NCBI RefSeq assembly: GCF_037042905.1
Contig: NC_087245.1
Coordinates: 10,865,501-10,929,500, forward strand
Reading direction: 5' to 3'
Length of the DNA: 64,000 bases
From: Lytechinus pictus
Taxonomy: Eukaryota; Echinodermata; Echinoidea; Temnopleuroida; Toxopneustidae
Part shown: positions 44,603 through 59,600 of the stretch, one piece after another
Position numbering within the stretch: the stretch's first letter is position 1
Layout of the letters: every line of letters starts with the position of its first letter
Translations under genes and position numbers: made by a program
Notes under the pieces: generated by a model
Database searches by the model: none
What the model was told of the DNA's origin: nothing
Seen by the model: only the letters and a program-made list of their open reading frames with translations

Positions 44603-47600
44603 CTGCAGATTAAGATACGAGAAATACAAAATGAATCATTAACCAACAGAACTGTTCAGAAAATAGAGTTTAAAAACAAATACTCCACTATACTATCCTA
44701 TCAACCAAAGTCCAGCAAATCACTCAGCTGAGGCAAGAGTAAATGTGTCATTTTACCCTTACTTGCCAAAACTTGGAAAATTGTATTTGTATTGTTGTCC
44801 CCGTCAAATAGTTGAGTTATGCATGGTGTATCAGGTACAAGGTATCAACAGAAAGCTCAGGGGTTGCTCTTTCATATTGTGGTAAAATCAAATAAAAATA
44901 TTCAATAATCTCTGAAAATTGAGGCATCTAAAGTTGTCTTGGTTCTGTATCTTGGAGATAATAAAGGACAACTTTTTTCATTTTAAAAGATCATAATAGC
45001 AGAAAGACTTGCACCTAAAGTTAGAAAGCACTTGTGTTGACAATAAATAACCCCCATATGCTAAGATTTCAATCTATTTTAAGGGCATCTTTGTAGTGTC
45101 ACAAGTAAGCCTGAGTCATATCGATTATTTTGAAAACCGGTGTTCGACAGCTTTAATTCGATCGAACATTGATGCATCGAATTTTGAAGGCGGGGAAATC
45201 GAGTCATTTTTTGCTCCGGTCGCGTCGATGCGCTATGCACGCACTGACGGTATGCGCTGGCCGGGTGAGCGTTGCACAAGCAGATGACGGAGCAAATTTC
45301 GTTTGTATTTTTCCATCATCACAAAACACAAAAAAGGCCGGGGACCAATGCAGAATTCTTCCCAAAATATCTCCAACAATGATATTTGCAGATGACAACA
45401 TATAAGTTTAAAATGAAACAATATTAAAGACATGAATCACGCAGAGTCGATCCAAATGATTTTCGGTCAACTAGCACTCGCAGTCCAGACTCGCACACAC
45501 CAGCCCCGAAACGACAGGCGTGCTTGCCAGCGCCAGCAAACAAGTGCGACCAGCGGAGAGCGCTGTAACTTGCCTGAGATTGTGTAGTTGGCGGGGTAGT
45601 TGGATCCAAAATGAGCTCCAAATAAATTGATGGGAATAAACACGTAATTTTCTCTGGATGGTCGTTTGAATTGGTATTCAATGCTGATATAACGATTGTG
45701 AGGAAATATTGTAGAATATGAGTTATGACGATGTTCGAGAATTAATCCTGATACTGGTAATCCATTCTTTATTTTAGAGTCTGACACAAGAGCATGCGAT
45801 CGAAATAAATACGAATGTCTCGGATTGAGCTCTAAATTGAATTCATATAAATTATTATTGGATATTAAATAATTACGATTTAATAAGATTTTATGGCCTT
45901 AGTAAAAATAATGACGATGTCAGCAAAGTATGTTATGTTCATATGGAAGAATTAATAGTATTATACTGGCATTATCTTTATTTTTATTTCATCTCTGGAC
46001 GACGTCTCCGAGCTCTGAGAAAAGAAGCACAATGCGCATGCGCGTTCGATGATGTATGACATATTTTCCATTCATGAAATCAGAGCCCAAAGTTGGGCAC
46101 AAACTAGCTTCAAATTGATGGGGAAAAATATCAAACGCAATTTTCTCTGTTTTGTCATGTAAAATGTTATTATATGGTGATATTACGATCTTCAAAAGAG
46201 TTTCTGCATGTTGACAATGTTCAAGAATCAATCCTGACGTGATAATTATTTTTTTAGACAAGTGCACTCAAGTCGATCGTCATGTGATGTCCGTCATTGA
46301 AAATTTATACGAAATACAAACGTTTCACATCAAGCTCTAAATTCATATTAAAGATTATCATATGCAAATTATTGTTAATTATTACGATTAAATTGTGTTC
46401 TATGGTCATGATATTAATATTGCTTATGAAAGCAAGATTTATTTTACGTTGATCGCGCCAATTTTCCGGCCATTTTATGGGTTGATTAAAGCACAGTACT
46501 TCGCATGCACTATCGATGGCGACTTCCTTTCATGAATTCATCGTGCATAAATTATCTCGGCACGAGCAGACGAACAAGACTCGAACTATGATCGAAATAA
46601 ACTTCAAATTAATGGTGAAAAGGCATCATAATTACACAATCGGTTTCATTTGGGGGGCAATATACATGTAAATCAAGTAAGTTTGATTTTTGATGATTGA
46701 TTGTGTGAACCAAACGAATCGGCCGGCCGAGGTATTTTTTATTTTTTATTTTTTTTGATGCACCAATTTTGCAAAATCTGCACCGGCGCTCGATGACATC
46801 GATCGAACACCGATTTTAAAATCGATTCGACTCAGGCTTAGTCACAAGTATCAAATGTTGTTGACATTGCCATGTTATTTCATCTTGTGAAATTTTTTTA
46901 TGAAAATGCATGAAAGTATAAGTGATTTTGTACATTCATAAACATACATCAATGGCAATGCGCATAGGAACCATATTTTATGTCATTTTGACTTGACCTC
47001 ACACTCAAACTTCTAGTCAAACTACATATAATTTAGCAGAAATGCATTAATTTTGCTAAATAGTCACCATACTTTGTACTGTTTATCCCTTACACATTGT
47101 ATTCCTAATCATATATCAAAACTATATGTCCCCTTTACTTTGTATTTTTTTAAAACTATTTATAACTCACTTTTACCTGAAGTCTCTATATATTTCCTAG
47201 GATAAGTTCCTCTGGCAGAATCATCTTGTAATTTTCAAACTTCCTATCTATATCAACAAACAGATAGAAAGTAAAAAGTAACCGTGACTTACCGACTTGA
47301 CCTCTGTGTAGTTGTCTATCGCATATTCTCCTAGCTCCCTACCACTGCCAGATGCTTTGTAGCCACCAAATGGAGCCTGGGCGGCGAAGATGTCATAGCA
47401 GTTGACACTGTATGGAGAAAGTCACGAAATGGTTAAAAGACAGCCCTCATAGGATTCTTCACATGGCAAAGTCACCACCTGGCACTAAACAATAAATCCA
47501 AAAGAACTTTGACACGTAAGTATTAAACCTATTGGCTAATTACAGTACAAATAACAAAGACATTCAATTCTTAAATTAATCTTACTCTACAACTATGAAA

Positions 47601-50600
47601 TAAAGCAGGAAACATGATCTACATCCCTTGAGAAAATAGAGATGACAGCAACCATGAGTGGTGAATATGAACCTGTAACAGTTCATTCAAACTTGAGCAA
47701 TCATTGCTCGCCCCTCCCTCCAATGCATATGAAACTCCAAGGGGGGGTGCTGTCAAAAAGCAATTTGTAAAGTACAACAATGTAACAAATTACTGAAGAA
47801 TGGCAAACCAAATAGGTTTGGTCAATATATTTCTTTTTTATACCATTCAAAATTTGTGTACCAATCAAAAAAGAAGAAGAGTACACGGATAGAAAAATGC
47901 CTGGCTCACATTTTGACACTTCATATTACAATGTCGAGAGTAACTCTTCAAGAGAGCTTTATGAAACATCCCTTGGGATCTACTTACTACACAGTTCCAG
48001 CTCTCATGCTGTTGGAGATGTAAAGAGCCTTGTCAATGTCCTTGGTAAAGACTGAAGCTGCAAGACCATACATGTTGTTATTGGCTCTCTCAATCACTTC
48101 ATCAATCTGACTGAACCTCATGATCTGCTGAACAGGTCCGAAGATCTACCATGAAAAAGTATTATTGAATTCAGCTCAGATATATCGAGGACAAGACCAA
48201 CTTGTTTCACTAATCATATACCCACATTTTCATCTTTCCCTTGCATGAAATCTATCACTGGCAAACATGTTTGGAATTTACTAAAATCACATAGCACAAC
48301 AATTCAATTATACATACAAACATTTATATGCTAATTTGTTTAGAAACTGTTACGATCAATTTTCACTCATTGTCAATTAGCAATTTTGTGCAAACGTGCA
48401 AGCAAATTGGCCTTGAGATTGGTGACAAGCACTGCAATTATCAGGAAAGATAGAACAATGTTTCCCATTTCTTACCTCTTCCTTCGCAATCTTCATGTTA
48501 TCAGTGACATCTCCAAAGACAGTAGGTTCAACATAGAATCCCTTGTCTCCCATTCTTGCACCACCAGATACAAGCTTGGCTCCTTCAGATTTCCCACTAT
48601 CAATGTAGCCAAGGATCTTATCCATCTGCTCTTTGTCAACCTAATTGTATCAAAATGAAGCAATGACATACCACTATAAACACATCAGGACTCATTTTTT
48701 ATTTTTATAGGAGTGGGTGTGTAATTGTAAGTATATAAATTGAATGCAAAGGTAAAGCCATCTACAATTTTGTGAGAAAATTTCATTTTGTGGAATTTAT
48801 ATCCCATGACATATAGGGAAGCAGCTCGCCTGTGACATCACAAAAAAGCAATAAACAAACTTTAATAGATCACAACTGTTAAACTTCTTTAGCTTTTCAG
48901 CAAATCTTGACCAATCTTTCTTCTGTTTTGGTTTCTGCTTTTACAATGTTGGATCAGGGTAAATTTCCACTTACACTAGATGGAGGTTATACCACTTTCA
49001 AGATTTGTGGATGCAGATCGAAATGAATACAGCTTATTTCTATTCATGAAAAGTCAAGGACAAAAATAATCTGAATAAGTCAATCCGCAATCCATCTGCA
49101 CTCAATCTCATTTTTAATTCATAAACAGGACTTTCAAATAGTGCAGCTAGTTCTGAGGTAAAAGGTTTTGTTTCCCACGCCAAGCTCTGCCCCAACTTTA
49201 CTATGATGATAATCCACAGTATTTCCTAGCTGCACTTGTACTTGAAAAAAAATAATACGGACCATAAATAAAGATGCTTTAATAGGAGGAAATTATAATT
49301 TGTTAACAAATTTTCAGCATTACTCCTATGTGTTTAAGATCGCATGCTCGATCTGTAATGAAAATCATAAGTCAGAAAAAATTGGAACCAGTGGGATTCG
49401 AACCTGCCATCTACTGCTTTCCAGGCAGCAACTTAACCACCAGGCTATTCTGGTTCATGGCTAAATCACGGTGAACTGGAATTCAAATACTCTGAATTCA
49501 AAAATGCAATTTTAATGCTGAATCTGCATTATTCTGATCTGTATTCAATCCCAACTTTTTAAGGGTGAAATGTGTATTAGATGATAGAAGGCATACCTGT
49601 GGACCTTGCTCATTTGAAGCATCAAATGGACTCCCAACGGTGCGTGCTTTAGCACGAGCTGCTGCTTTCTCTAAAAAGTCATCATAGATACTGTCTTCAA
49701 CAAAGGTCCTTGATCCAGCACAGCAGCACTGTCCCATGTTGAAGAAAAGAGCAAAGTGACTCTGCTCAACAGCATAATCAACTGAAAATAAAACGTGTAT
49801 TATCTTAATAATACCCTATATATGAATTTGAATTAAGAGAAGTGCAACTGATTATGGCCTTAAAAGAACAAAAGCCCTTTTGAAGGATAATGCAATGTGC
49901 CAGGTATGTTCCTACATGTACATTAGCACATAAATGTAATCTACTGGTAGGATGTCTCAACTTGAAGCCCATACCCCCCCTGTCGTTATTATTGGTTGAT
50001 GAAAGGAATTCCAAACCTTAAAGAAATATCAGACATAATCCTTTAATAACAAATAGATTCAGAGTTGAATAAGTATTTATCAAACATTACAGGTCCCAAA
50101 AATGAACATACACTTTTGATGAAAGGAGCGTAATTTATGCTATCAAAATATAGCCTAGAATATATTGCCTTGACAGGAAAAGTGGAGAGACGGTGTAGTC
50201 ATGGAGGAATACTTTGGATGAACAGTCTTCAGATACTAGAAGAAAGACAAAGATAAAATTGGAGGTGGTGCTCAAAGAGAGTGCTATGAGCGGTTAAGTA
50301 TAAAAACACCTAGAGAAAATAGCCCAAAGTTCATTTACATCAAACTTAGTCTATTTTTGCCACTAGGTTTGAACCCATTGAAATCACAGGGATAAAAGAC
50401 TAGGACCCCGTTCTCATTACCGTCCTAAAACTGGTTTACTAGAAACTATTTTAGTGGAAACTAGTTTAACGTGTAATGAGAACGGTTGAAGCAGTCTTGG
50501 AAGCGATCTTCCAAACCGGTTTGGAAAACCACCTCGCAATGTAGTTTTCAAGATCTCTTTGCCTCGCTAAACTGGTTTTAGCACGAGGACACAACCATTC

Positions 50601-53600
50601 TTTGCACATGTGTGTAGAATGTCTACGCCGCGGTTTCAAATTTTCGTGCGAAACTGAGAGCGTATCAATAGCAACAAGATCGCTTACAGTGAATCAGCTG
50701 TGAAGTGGTTTTGAAAACCACTTTTGGGTGATCAAATGGGAACGCTAGCATCGCGATCTTCTAAACTGGTTTCCTGAACCAATAAACTAGTTTTTAGGAT
50801 TGTAATGAGAATGGTGTCTAATTGTAAGATTATCTAAAACACTATCAACATAGTTGAAGCTTCTCCAATCATTACTTACAGTCACAGTCAGCCATGACAA
50901 TGTTTGGGCTCTTGCCTCCCAGCTCTAGAGTGACTTTCTTGATGTTATCTGCTGCAGCAGACTGGATGATTTTACCAACCTACCAAGATAAAATAAAAAC
51001 AAGAAAGGTGGTCTTCAAATTAAGTAATTAGTAAAAAAATATACAAGGAAAAGAGGTAAAACTGAAATAATTCCTAGGGCAATGCTAAATTCATGCATGC
51101 ATTACAAATTTATCAATCAGGGTTGGAATTACATTCTTTTTGGAATTCTGGGATATTGTAATTCTTTGTTTGATTTGTTGCAAGATTAGAATTGACTCTG
51201 TCTAAATGACTGAAGACCATCATTACAATGACATCTTGCTAATATTTTTTTTTATAGAGATATAGATATATTCATAAGTTTTTAGACTTTAATGGAATAC
51301 TAATCCACTTGTAATTCTACCATAGCCAGTCCCAATCCGTGTTAAATGTCAAGTTTACCCAGAAGAAATTTGATTTGAATCAATAGAATAGAATCAGAGA
51401 AGCAAATCATTGAAAATTTAATCAAAGTCGGATGTACAATGAGAAAGTTATGACATTTCAAAATTTAGCTTATTTTTCACAAAACAGTTATCCAACTCAG
51501 TGATATGCAAATGAGAGAATCGATGATGTCCCTCACTCACTATTTCTTGTTTTTTATTGTTTGAATCATACAATAATTCAAGTTTTACTGATTTGATAAT
51601 AAGGACCCTCGTGTTTGAACCACAAAATGTTACAAAAAAGGTAATTCCACATGTTCAGGGAGGAAAAAACATTTGTTTCATATGATCATGAGGAAAAAAA
51701 TTACATTCATATTTCATGTAATGAAATACAAAAGAAAAAGTGAGTGGATGACGTAATCAGTCTCCTCATTTCCATACTGACCAGGATGTGAATATAACTG
51801 TTTTGTGAAATAAATTGAAACTTTAAAATGTCATAACTTTCTAATTTTCCAGCCGATTTTGGTGAAATTTTCAGTGTCACACTTGTTTGATTTTTCTCTT
51901 TTTATTCAAACCAACTTTTTTTGGGGGTGGACTTGTCCTTTAAAAAAAGAGGTTAGGCGTAGACTAGCCACCCTACCCTGCAAAAAACGACATGCTGCAG
52001 AAACCGATACAGCTGAAAATAGTGACAATTTTTAGGGCATGCATATACATGTAGATGGGCTAGGGATACTCGCCAAGAACACAAGAAACAGGTGTTCAGC
52101 TGTAGATGCCATATACACATCCAAATGTGAAGAGGATTAACTATCCATTTGTGGATAATTTTTGCATTGCTCGACCAAATTTGACTACTTCTTTGACTGA
52201 TTTGTTGTGAGCAATTAAATTGCAACACAAAGCCAGTTAGTCTTTTATTCCATTTAATACTCAAGTAATAGAGCCAAGTAAGTACAGTAGAGGTCATAAT
52301 TCCTTTGTGTGGTTAAAATCTTTTAACTGATCAAGTTTAAAGCATTTCTGAGAAGAATTGTATTGCATTGTATAAAATATTCTTCAAAGTACCATCTTCT
52401 CATGGTATTGTGGTTGAGTCTTGATTACAGATCAAGGTTGAAAGTTTGATTTTCACACTAGAGATGTTTTGATGGAATTTATTTTGTCAAGAAAAAAGAA
52501 AGTTCTACAGCCGCTGATCACACAATCAAGGTGAATATTTCCAGGATGGTAGAGAATGATATAACGCACCTCCTCCCCCCCAAGAATAAGGGTTAAAGAT
52601 ATAGAAAAAGAAACCACCTATTACGATTTTGTTTTTAAGTCACTCTTTATGATACTTTGAAGTGCATACAAGACAGCTTTCTTTCTTACCTCTGTGGATC
52701 CAGTGAAAGCAACCTTCTCAATACCAGGATGAGATGCCACAGCAGCTCCTGCAGTAGGACCATATCCTGGTAGAACATTGACCACACCCGGTGGGAAACC
52801 AGCCTAAATCGACAAATAAAATAGACAGGAAGGCATGTTAGTTGGACACATCAAGAACTAGAAGTATTTCTTATGGCATGCGGTCAGCCAGACCCCAAAA
52901 TCTATAATTTTCCAATAATGAACTTTGTGACATTCAAAATTTGACCCCAAAATCTAATCAGATGAACTTCAATTACAAATGCATAATGAGGCAATTTTGA
53001 AATTGCTTCATCTGGAGGTTCTTTAGTTATCGCAAGAACAAGATATTTTCAGGTATATAATGAAAAGAGCTTGAGTTGAGCCGACTGGTGACCGACCGAT
53101 ACTGCCAGTCACTGGTGCTATTTCTGCCAGACCAGTGGACTGCAGAAAAAAAGAAATTCATTGGGAATATACAGAGTAAAAAATTATGACAATTAATACA
53201 TGCATGATTAAGATCTAAATTTCTGAAAATTTTCATATGATTATTATATTTCTTCATGCTTTGGATATATTTTTGCAATATCATTTCTCATTATTACTCT
53301 ATTTATGATTTTGGTTAGTTTATCTGTCAAAAGTTTTGTATAAATTAGCTCATGCTACAGATCAATCTTGCAATAGAATGCCATTATCATTAACAAAATT
53401 GGGCCATGGAAAGATGATAGCCATGCAGGACAATTTCCTTGCTTGAATTTATCAGCCTGTACCATTCTAGTTGCGTGGACATGGCTACTTTGTTCTGCTG
53501 GTTTGTGACTCTTAACTCTACTGTAGTTATATCTTATGTGTAAGTACATGGATTATACCTCTTTGATCAGATTAGATATATATAGAGCTGTCAGCGGAGT

Positions 53601-56600
53601 CTGTTCAGCAACCTTCATGACGACAGTGCAGCCAGCAGCAAGGGCTGGTCCAAGCTTCCAGGCTTGCATCAACAGAGGGAAGTTCCACTGTGAAGGTAAA
53701 TGAATGAAATCATCAAATGATATTTGACTCAATTGAGTTTTAAACCACATGCATTCAAAATACACACCTCCTGACCTGAACTATATCACACATTTATCAT
53801 CCTAATCAAATTTTCAAATATAACCATAACTGTGTCAGGGGTCTCTTGCATTTGAACACAACTTGAAAGATCAAAATACAGATCCCACATGCACACTGCT
53901 GATTGGTTCATGTTGTGCCTGATTTTGGAGAAGTGTTTGATTACATCATTCCTATACTTAAACTTAAATCTGTTATGATTGACCTTTATGATGTACATGC
54001 ACGCTCCAGTAACACACATAATTTTAGTACATCATATACATGTGGCAAAAAAGTGGGAAGTTGGAATCACACTTATTGTCAAACTAAAGTCACAATTCCA
54101 TTCCACATTTTGAAAGTATATAGATGAGGGGACAGAGAAGAAACATTGAGATTGAGTCATTTTGTCCTTCCCAGGTACAGCAGGCTATAATAATGGAGTT
54201 TTTAAAGGAGAGTTATCCTACACGAGATACTGCTATTTCAAACTTTTAGTTTCCGGGTTCAAACCTGGTAACTCAGAAATTATGATTTTTACCCTAGTTT
54301 CTCTTCTAAATCTGAATATAATTTACTTGAAGAGAATAACTGGACTATTGCTTCAGTAATCAAAACTATGAATTGGCATACATGTAAAAATAGAATGTAA
54401 AATTGCCAGACATCATTGTCACAGTTTTGTGTACATGTGGAATAAAAGCTGGCAGGTTACAGTCACCATTATTATTTGGGGGTTTTCATACTGAAATGTT
54501 AACGTAATGTTTTCTATGGTTGCTATCATGTGATAAATGTTGTGAGGATTAGCAACATATCTTCATTCATCCTCGTTCCAGACAGCATGATTACCTACAG
54601 GCAAATACAACAAAGGAGAAATTGTTGTAATCACCTCCCCCCACTGCCACCCGACTTTAATGTCACTGACACTCGGCCTTGCTTTCGCAATATGTAGATG
54701 TAGACATACATGTATGTAGATGTAGACATACACTTTTAAAGTATGATTAAGGGTCACAACCTTTTTTTATGGCAGATTTTCTTCCTGCTTTTTAAAATCC
54801 TTTTTATTCAAGGATAATATGTATTTTATTGATGTTGCATGATTGAATGCTCCGCCTGACAAACCATCTTTGCCCTATTCAGAGCATGACAAAAACATGA
54901 TCTGAGCATGCACATTTGTATTGATAAAATAGAGAAGCTTTATTGCTTCTTCATAATAGCTTAAAAATAAGCCAGACAATTACATGTACATGGACCTTGA
55001 GACCAAGCTTCCCTTGTAATATTACATAAGAACTGGGTCAAGATAGGGATAAAGAAATGTGAGGAAGATGAAATAAACAATGAAATAAAAATAAATACTT
55101 ACTGGAATAATCTGCCCACATACTCCGACTGGTTCATGCCTGGTGTAGGCAAAGAAATTTCCATCTATTCAAGAAATGATAACCAAAGGAATAAAATCAA
55201 AGTATGATACTATTAAATTTTTTAATTTACTCACACACGACAAAACATGATTAACAAAACAGAATTTCATCATGATCCTGATACACATGTAAAATATACA
55301 AATGATATGCATATAGATTACAATTAGCAATTGGAAACAAAAAAAGACATTCCAATCTAATATAGCAAAATGAAAATTTGCAAATTAAAAAAAATATATT
55401 CAAAAAGAGCTACTTATATTCAATACAAAGAGATTTATAACTTCTTCAAATCTTTATACTCATTATTTGCAAGAGCACAAAGCTTCTTTGCTTGAGTACT
55501 AGTTCAAATGATGGTATGATTATACAACCGTATAGCATTTACATGTACATGTATGACATGAGGCACATATTATCTAGTTGCCTATTCAGTGGCTCACTAT
55601 ACACAGGGTAATATTCATGTCCATTCTCAAAATTAAAAAGATTACTTCTAAAGTTCTAACATAGATGCAGACTAAAATGTTCTTCAGAGTTACGCTACAT
55701 CTGCGTTTTAGATTCTTTGCACAATTTTGATGAAAACTTCCTGGTTCATGTAGGTCACTAACAGGAATTTTGAGAACACAAATTACTGTAAACACCTATG
55801 TATTAAATGCATTTTAAAGGCCAAGTTCATCTAAACTTCAGAAAAATCAGATGTGAAATATGAAAATTACAGCATTTTAAAACATGTACATCCTGACATT
55901 TTTGCAAATAAGGGATGATGCCATACACTAACATTTTCTTAGTTATTTCATTATTTCAAAATCCACCAGTTTAATAGATGATTCAAAGATGATTCAGTCA
56001 GTTGGAGGTGCACACCAGTTTTGTTTATAAGTATTAGTTGTGTCTTTTATTTAAATTTCTTTTTTCCCCTCAAGTGTTAACCATAAACAGAACACAGTGT
56101 GTTTAGAAACGCCTATAAGAGCCTTACAAATGTTAAGTATTATTGTGACTTTTTGTCAAACTTTATACCTTATTTCAATTTCCTTGACCCGGGGTCTGGC
56201 TCTACTCTCCGCTTGTGCATATTTGTCTCTGTCAGAATTATTTGTAAATTGACTACATTGTATAACTATGCCAATCTTTTTAGAAAATAAAATCACTGAT
56301 ATACATGTATGATTCAATTTTCTTGAAAAAGAGATCCCACCAAAGCAAAATTATTCAGAAAGTTGATTTTATATTTTCTAAGAGTAATCAAACCATGTTT
56401 TACATCACTGTGAATTTTAAACACATACACCAGTAAACCAAGTTTATTGGCTGTGTATTATACATCATCAGCTCTCTAATCTGCTTAAATCAAGTGTGAT
56501 AGTGCATATTTTTTGCAAATAATAAAAAACAAAAAAAATCATCGCTTCCTTTCTTTCTTACATCCGATTCTGATGGAATTTTATTTTTAAGACAGTGTAG

Positions 56601-59600
56601 TTGGATTTACTCTATTTTTTTTCAATCATCTCTTTGCTGGGATGGAATTGAATTTTAAATAAAAAGTGTATGGGATGCACTTTCGACTGGTTTTTATAAA
56701 CAGTGTAAGTGTGGCGAGAGCTTTGACGAGCATATCAGCATACCCATGTATCATGGGCTTAGAAAATTGCAAGGGGAGAAAATCTTTATGATATACATAA
56801 ACCATTTTCTTTTATACCAAACTGATCTGCAATTAAAAAAAATCTGCTTATTCAATATTTTCTTACAAATAAGCATATTGTGAATGATCCCCCATTTTAT
56901 TTCACACCATGTGCCCCGTTATGGTAGATGTGGTACCATAAAACATCCTTTATTGATATTCCAATTCCACTTGCAAATACACCCAAACTTATTACAATAA
57001 AAACCAAACCTAGAGGGACAAAAAAAAAAGGTTCGTTTGGAAGCAATACCAGCAAAAGTATCTTCCTGCCTTGTGGTTTTAATTACAGCACAGTTAATAA
57101 AAAACATTTTTAAATGATGGCACCCACACCACATACTATCTTGAAAGAAATACATGTACAAATACATCATGAGCCCTACTTGAAAAAGGCAACATGTTCA
57201 GGAATTTTGTGCATTACTCTTCTGACTAACTTTTTTTGTGTATGAAGCCTGTGTAGAGTTTTGATAGTTTAATTTGATCTATATTGAATTATTATTCTAA
57301 GCAATCCAACTTGTAACTATATCATTATTCACTGATTGGTCAATTTTTTTTTGCATTTTATATATTGATTGATCAGTCGATTCTTTGATTCTTTTTCCTC
57401 ATTATCAATTCATTGATTAGTCTTTTCTTGATTTTCACCTTAAATTGATTGGTCTATTCTTTGATTTTGCCTTTAACCTATTCATTGATCAGTGAATTCT
57501 TTGATTTTTGCCTTTTATCAATTCGGCATTAAAAACCCCAAAACAGGGATGCGGGGGAAGAAGTTGCCCTGGAAATGCTCAAAAGAACCCTGGAAGACTA
57601 CATTTGTAGGAACAGGCCCTGGAAATTCATATAGGGTTGTAAATTTTAAAATAAACCACAGATTTGGCTGGTTAACTTAAAACGCATCACAAGAAAGTGT
57701 TTTTAACAAAGGTACTTGAAACATTTCAGAAAGATACAACATCTTTCATCCAATTTCATGCTTGAGTTGTGGCTATAATTTATACCAAAGTAAAGGGGGG
57801 AATCATGCATTTTGGGGACCCAAAATTACTTGAACACCACATTTGTGACATGAATAAGTAATTGAAAATGAATACTGGTAATCAGGATATAAAGTTTACA
57901 TATGCCTTTAATCTGGGAACATCATTGATGTATCTAGGAAAATCACTGAAAGAACTGGGTAACTAGTGTACAAGATTGTAATATATGGGATAGTCTTTTT
58001 TGACATGGGTCCCTCATAAATTCAAGTTACTTTTAAAGTATTAAGAACAAAAAATGGGCATGTGAGTGAGTTAGCTACATGTATTTACATTGTATCTCTA
58101 AGACAATCTGTTAAAATAAAATGTAAAAACAGTATCTCAAAATATTAAGCTGAAGCAAGAGATGCAAATGACTCCAATGATCCCATATAATTTATCAAAA
58201 AATTAACTACATGAAACCACAGTTCATCCCAAAACTCTTTGCCAGATTTGTTGCAAAGGCAAAGGGCTGTGCCCTCAATAAAAATCGTTATTGCATACCT
58301 CTGCTTTTGAATACTGAGAGGCATAAATTCAATAGAATAAAAGAATGGCCATGACTAGTCAATCACTGTGCATGTATTATAAATGCATGGGTGGCCTTAT
58401 TGTATTTTGATAGGGGCTGGGGAAAAACTAACCATATGCGGGATTAAGTATTTCTTTGTCTCTTTCCCTATTATTTTCTTCCTTTACCTCCCATTTCTGT
58501 TTTTTTACTTTTGATATTCAGGACCTACTTTTCATACAAATCATCAACAACATAACAAAATGGCATAAGTTCATCCCCCACCTGTATTCCTATTCCAGAG
58601 CTCATCACAAGATGAGATCCAAACATAACACCGAGGTGTAATGGCACTGTTTGTGCACATCTGTCAAGGTCTCAATGAGGTCATATTGGCAAATTATTAA
58701 TTGCAAGAGGCAACCTACTGGATATAATTATGCATGCATGTATCACAACTGAATCACTCTAGATACAGAGTCCCTGTAAACTATGTATACCCATTAGTAG
58801 CTAGTCACAAACATTTTAAACTTAGACCCTCTAATGGCAACATGATCACAATATCGAGTGTTTATTCCTTCAGGAAGGCTCTGTATCCCACCCCTTGCAG
58901 TTACTGTGCTAAATGACAACTTAAACATATTTTCAGATGATACTTTTCGATAGGAACTTCCACTCATAAAGTAATCACTGCCACGGCACCCCTTCACACC
59001 TTTACTTGTACTTTGATCATCCTGAATTCAAGGGAACTCTTGAAACATGGCAACTCTCTAAAATTATGTCTGTTCATGGCTCATGTGGCTACAAGGTAAC
59101 CACTTTAAAGATCAATATATGGCTTACACTCCATATTGAAGGTATACAGTTTTTTTTTTAATTAATTTGGCCTTCTTTCTGTTTTTATCTTGAACAGACA
59201 AGTGCAGAAGTACATATTTGTACATAGCAGAATGCTTGCTCACTGTCCAAGCTGAGCTGCACTGTCTACTGGTCAAGAACAGAATTGATTTCAAGGTCTC
59301 TTCCTAATTTTGAAAGCCATTCACAGTAGGCCTCAGGATATGTGTCATGGCTAACCATGCCCTTCTTCCATTTGACTTAATTCTTCAAGTGAAGTAGATC
59401 TCAAGGGGTATAGAGACCTTGGTATTATTCTTTATTGCTCTTGACCTATGGGACCTCCTTCCATTCCTCCAGATATTGACATTCAGGTCAAGAGCACACA
59501 CAGCTTAATTCAAGACTAATCCATGTATCTGCTAGGCACATATATGCTATCAAAGTTTTTTTTTTTTTTTATAGCAGTTTGCACCTTCGAATGTCTTAAG

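Noticed and set aside
47230..47292. Read-through stop of gene B after TEVKS (TAG 48 bp downstream)
   Set aside because: A consensus GTAAGT donor and the in-phase [10 protein letters not shown] exon at 44570-44602 explain the C-terminus better.
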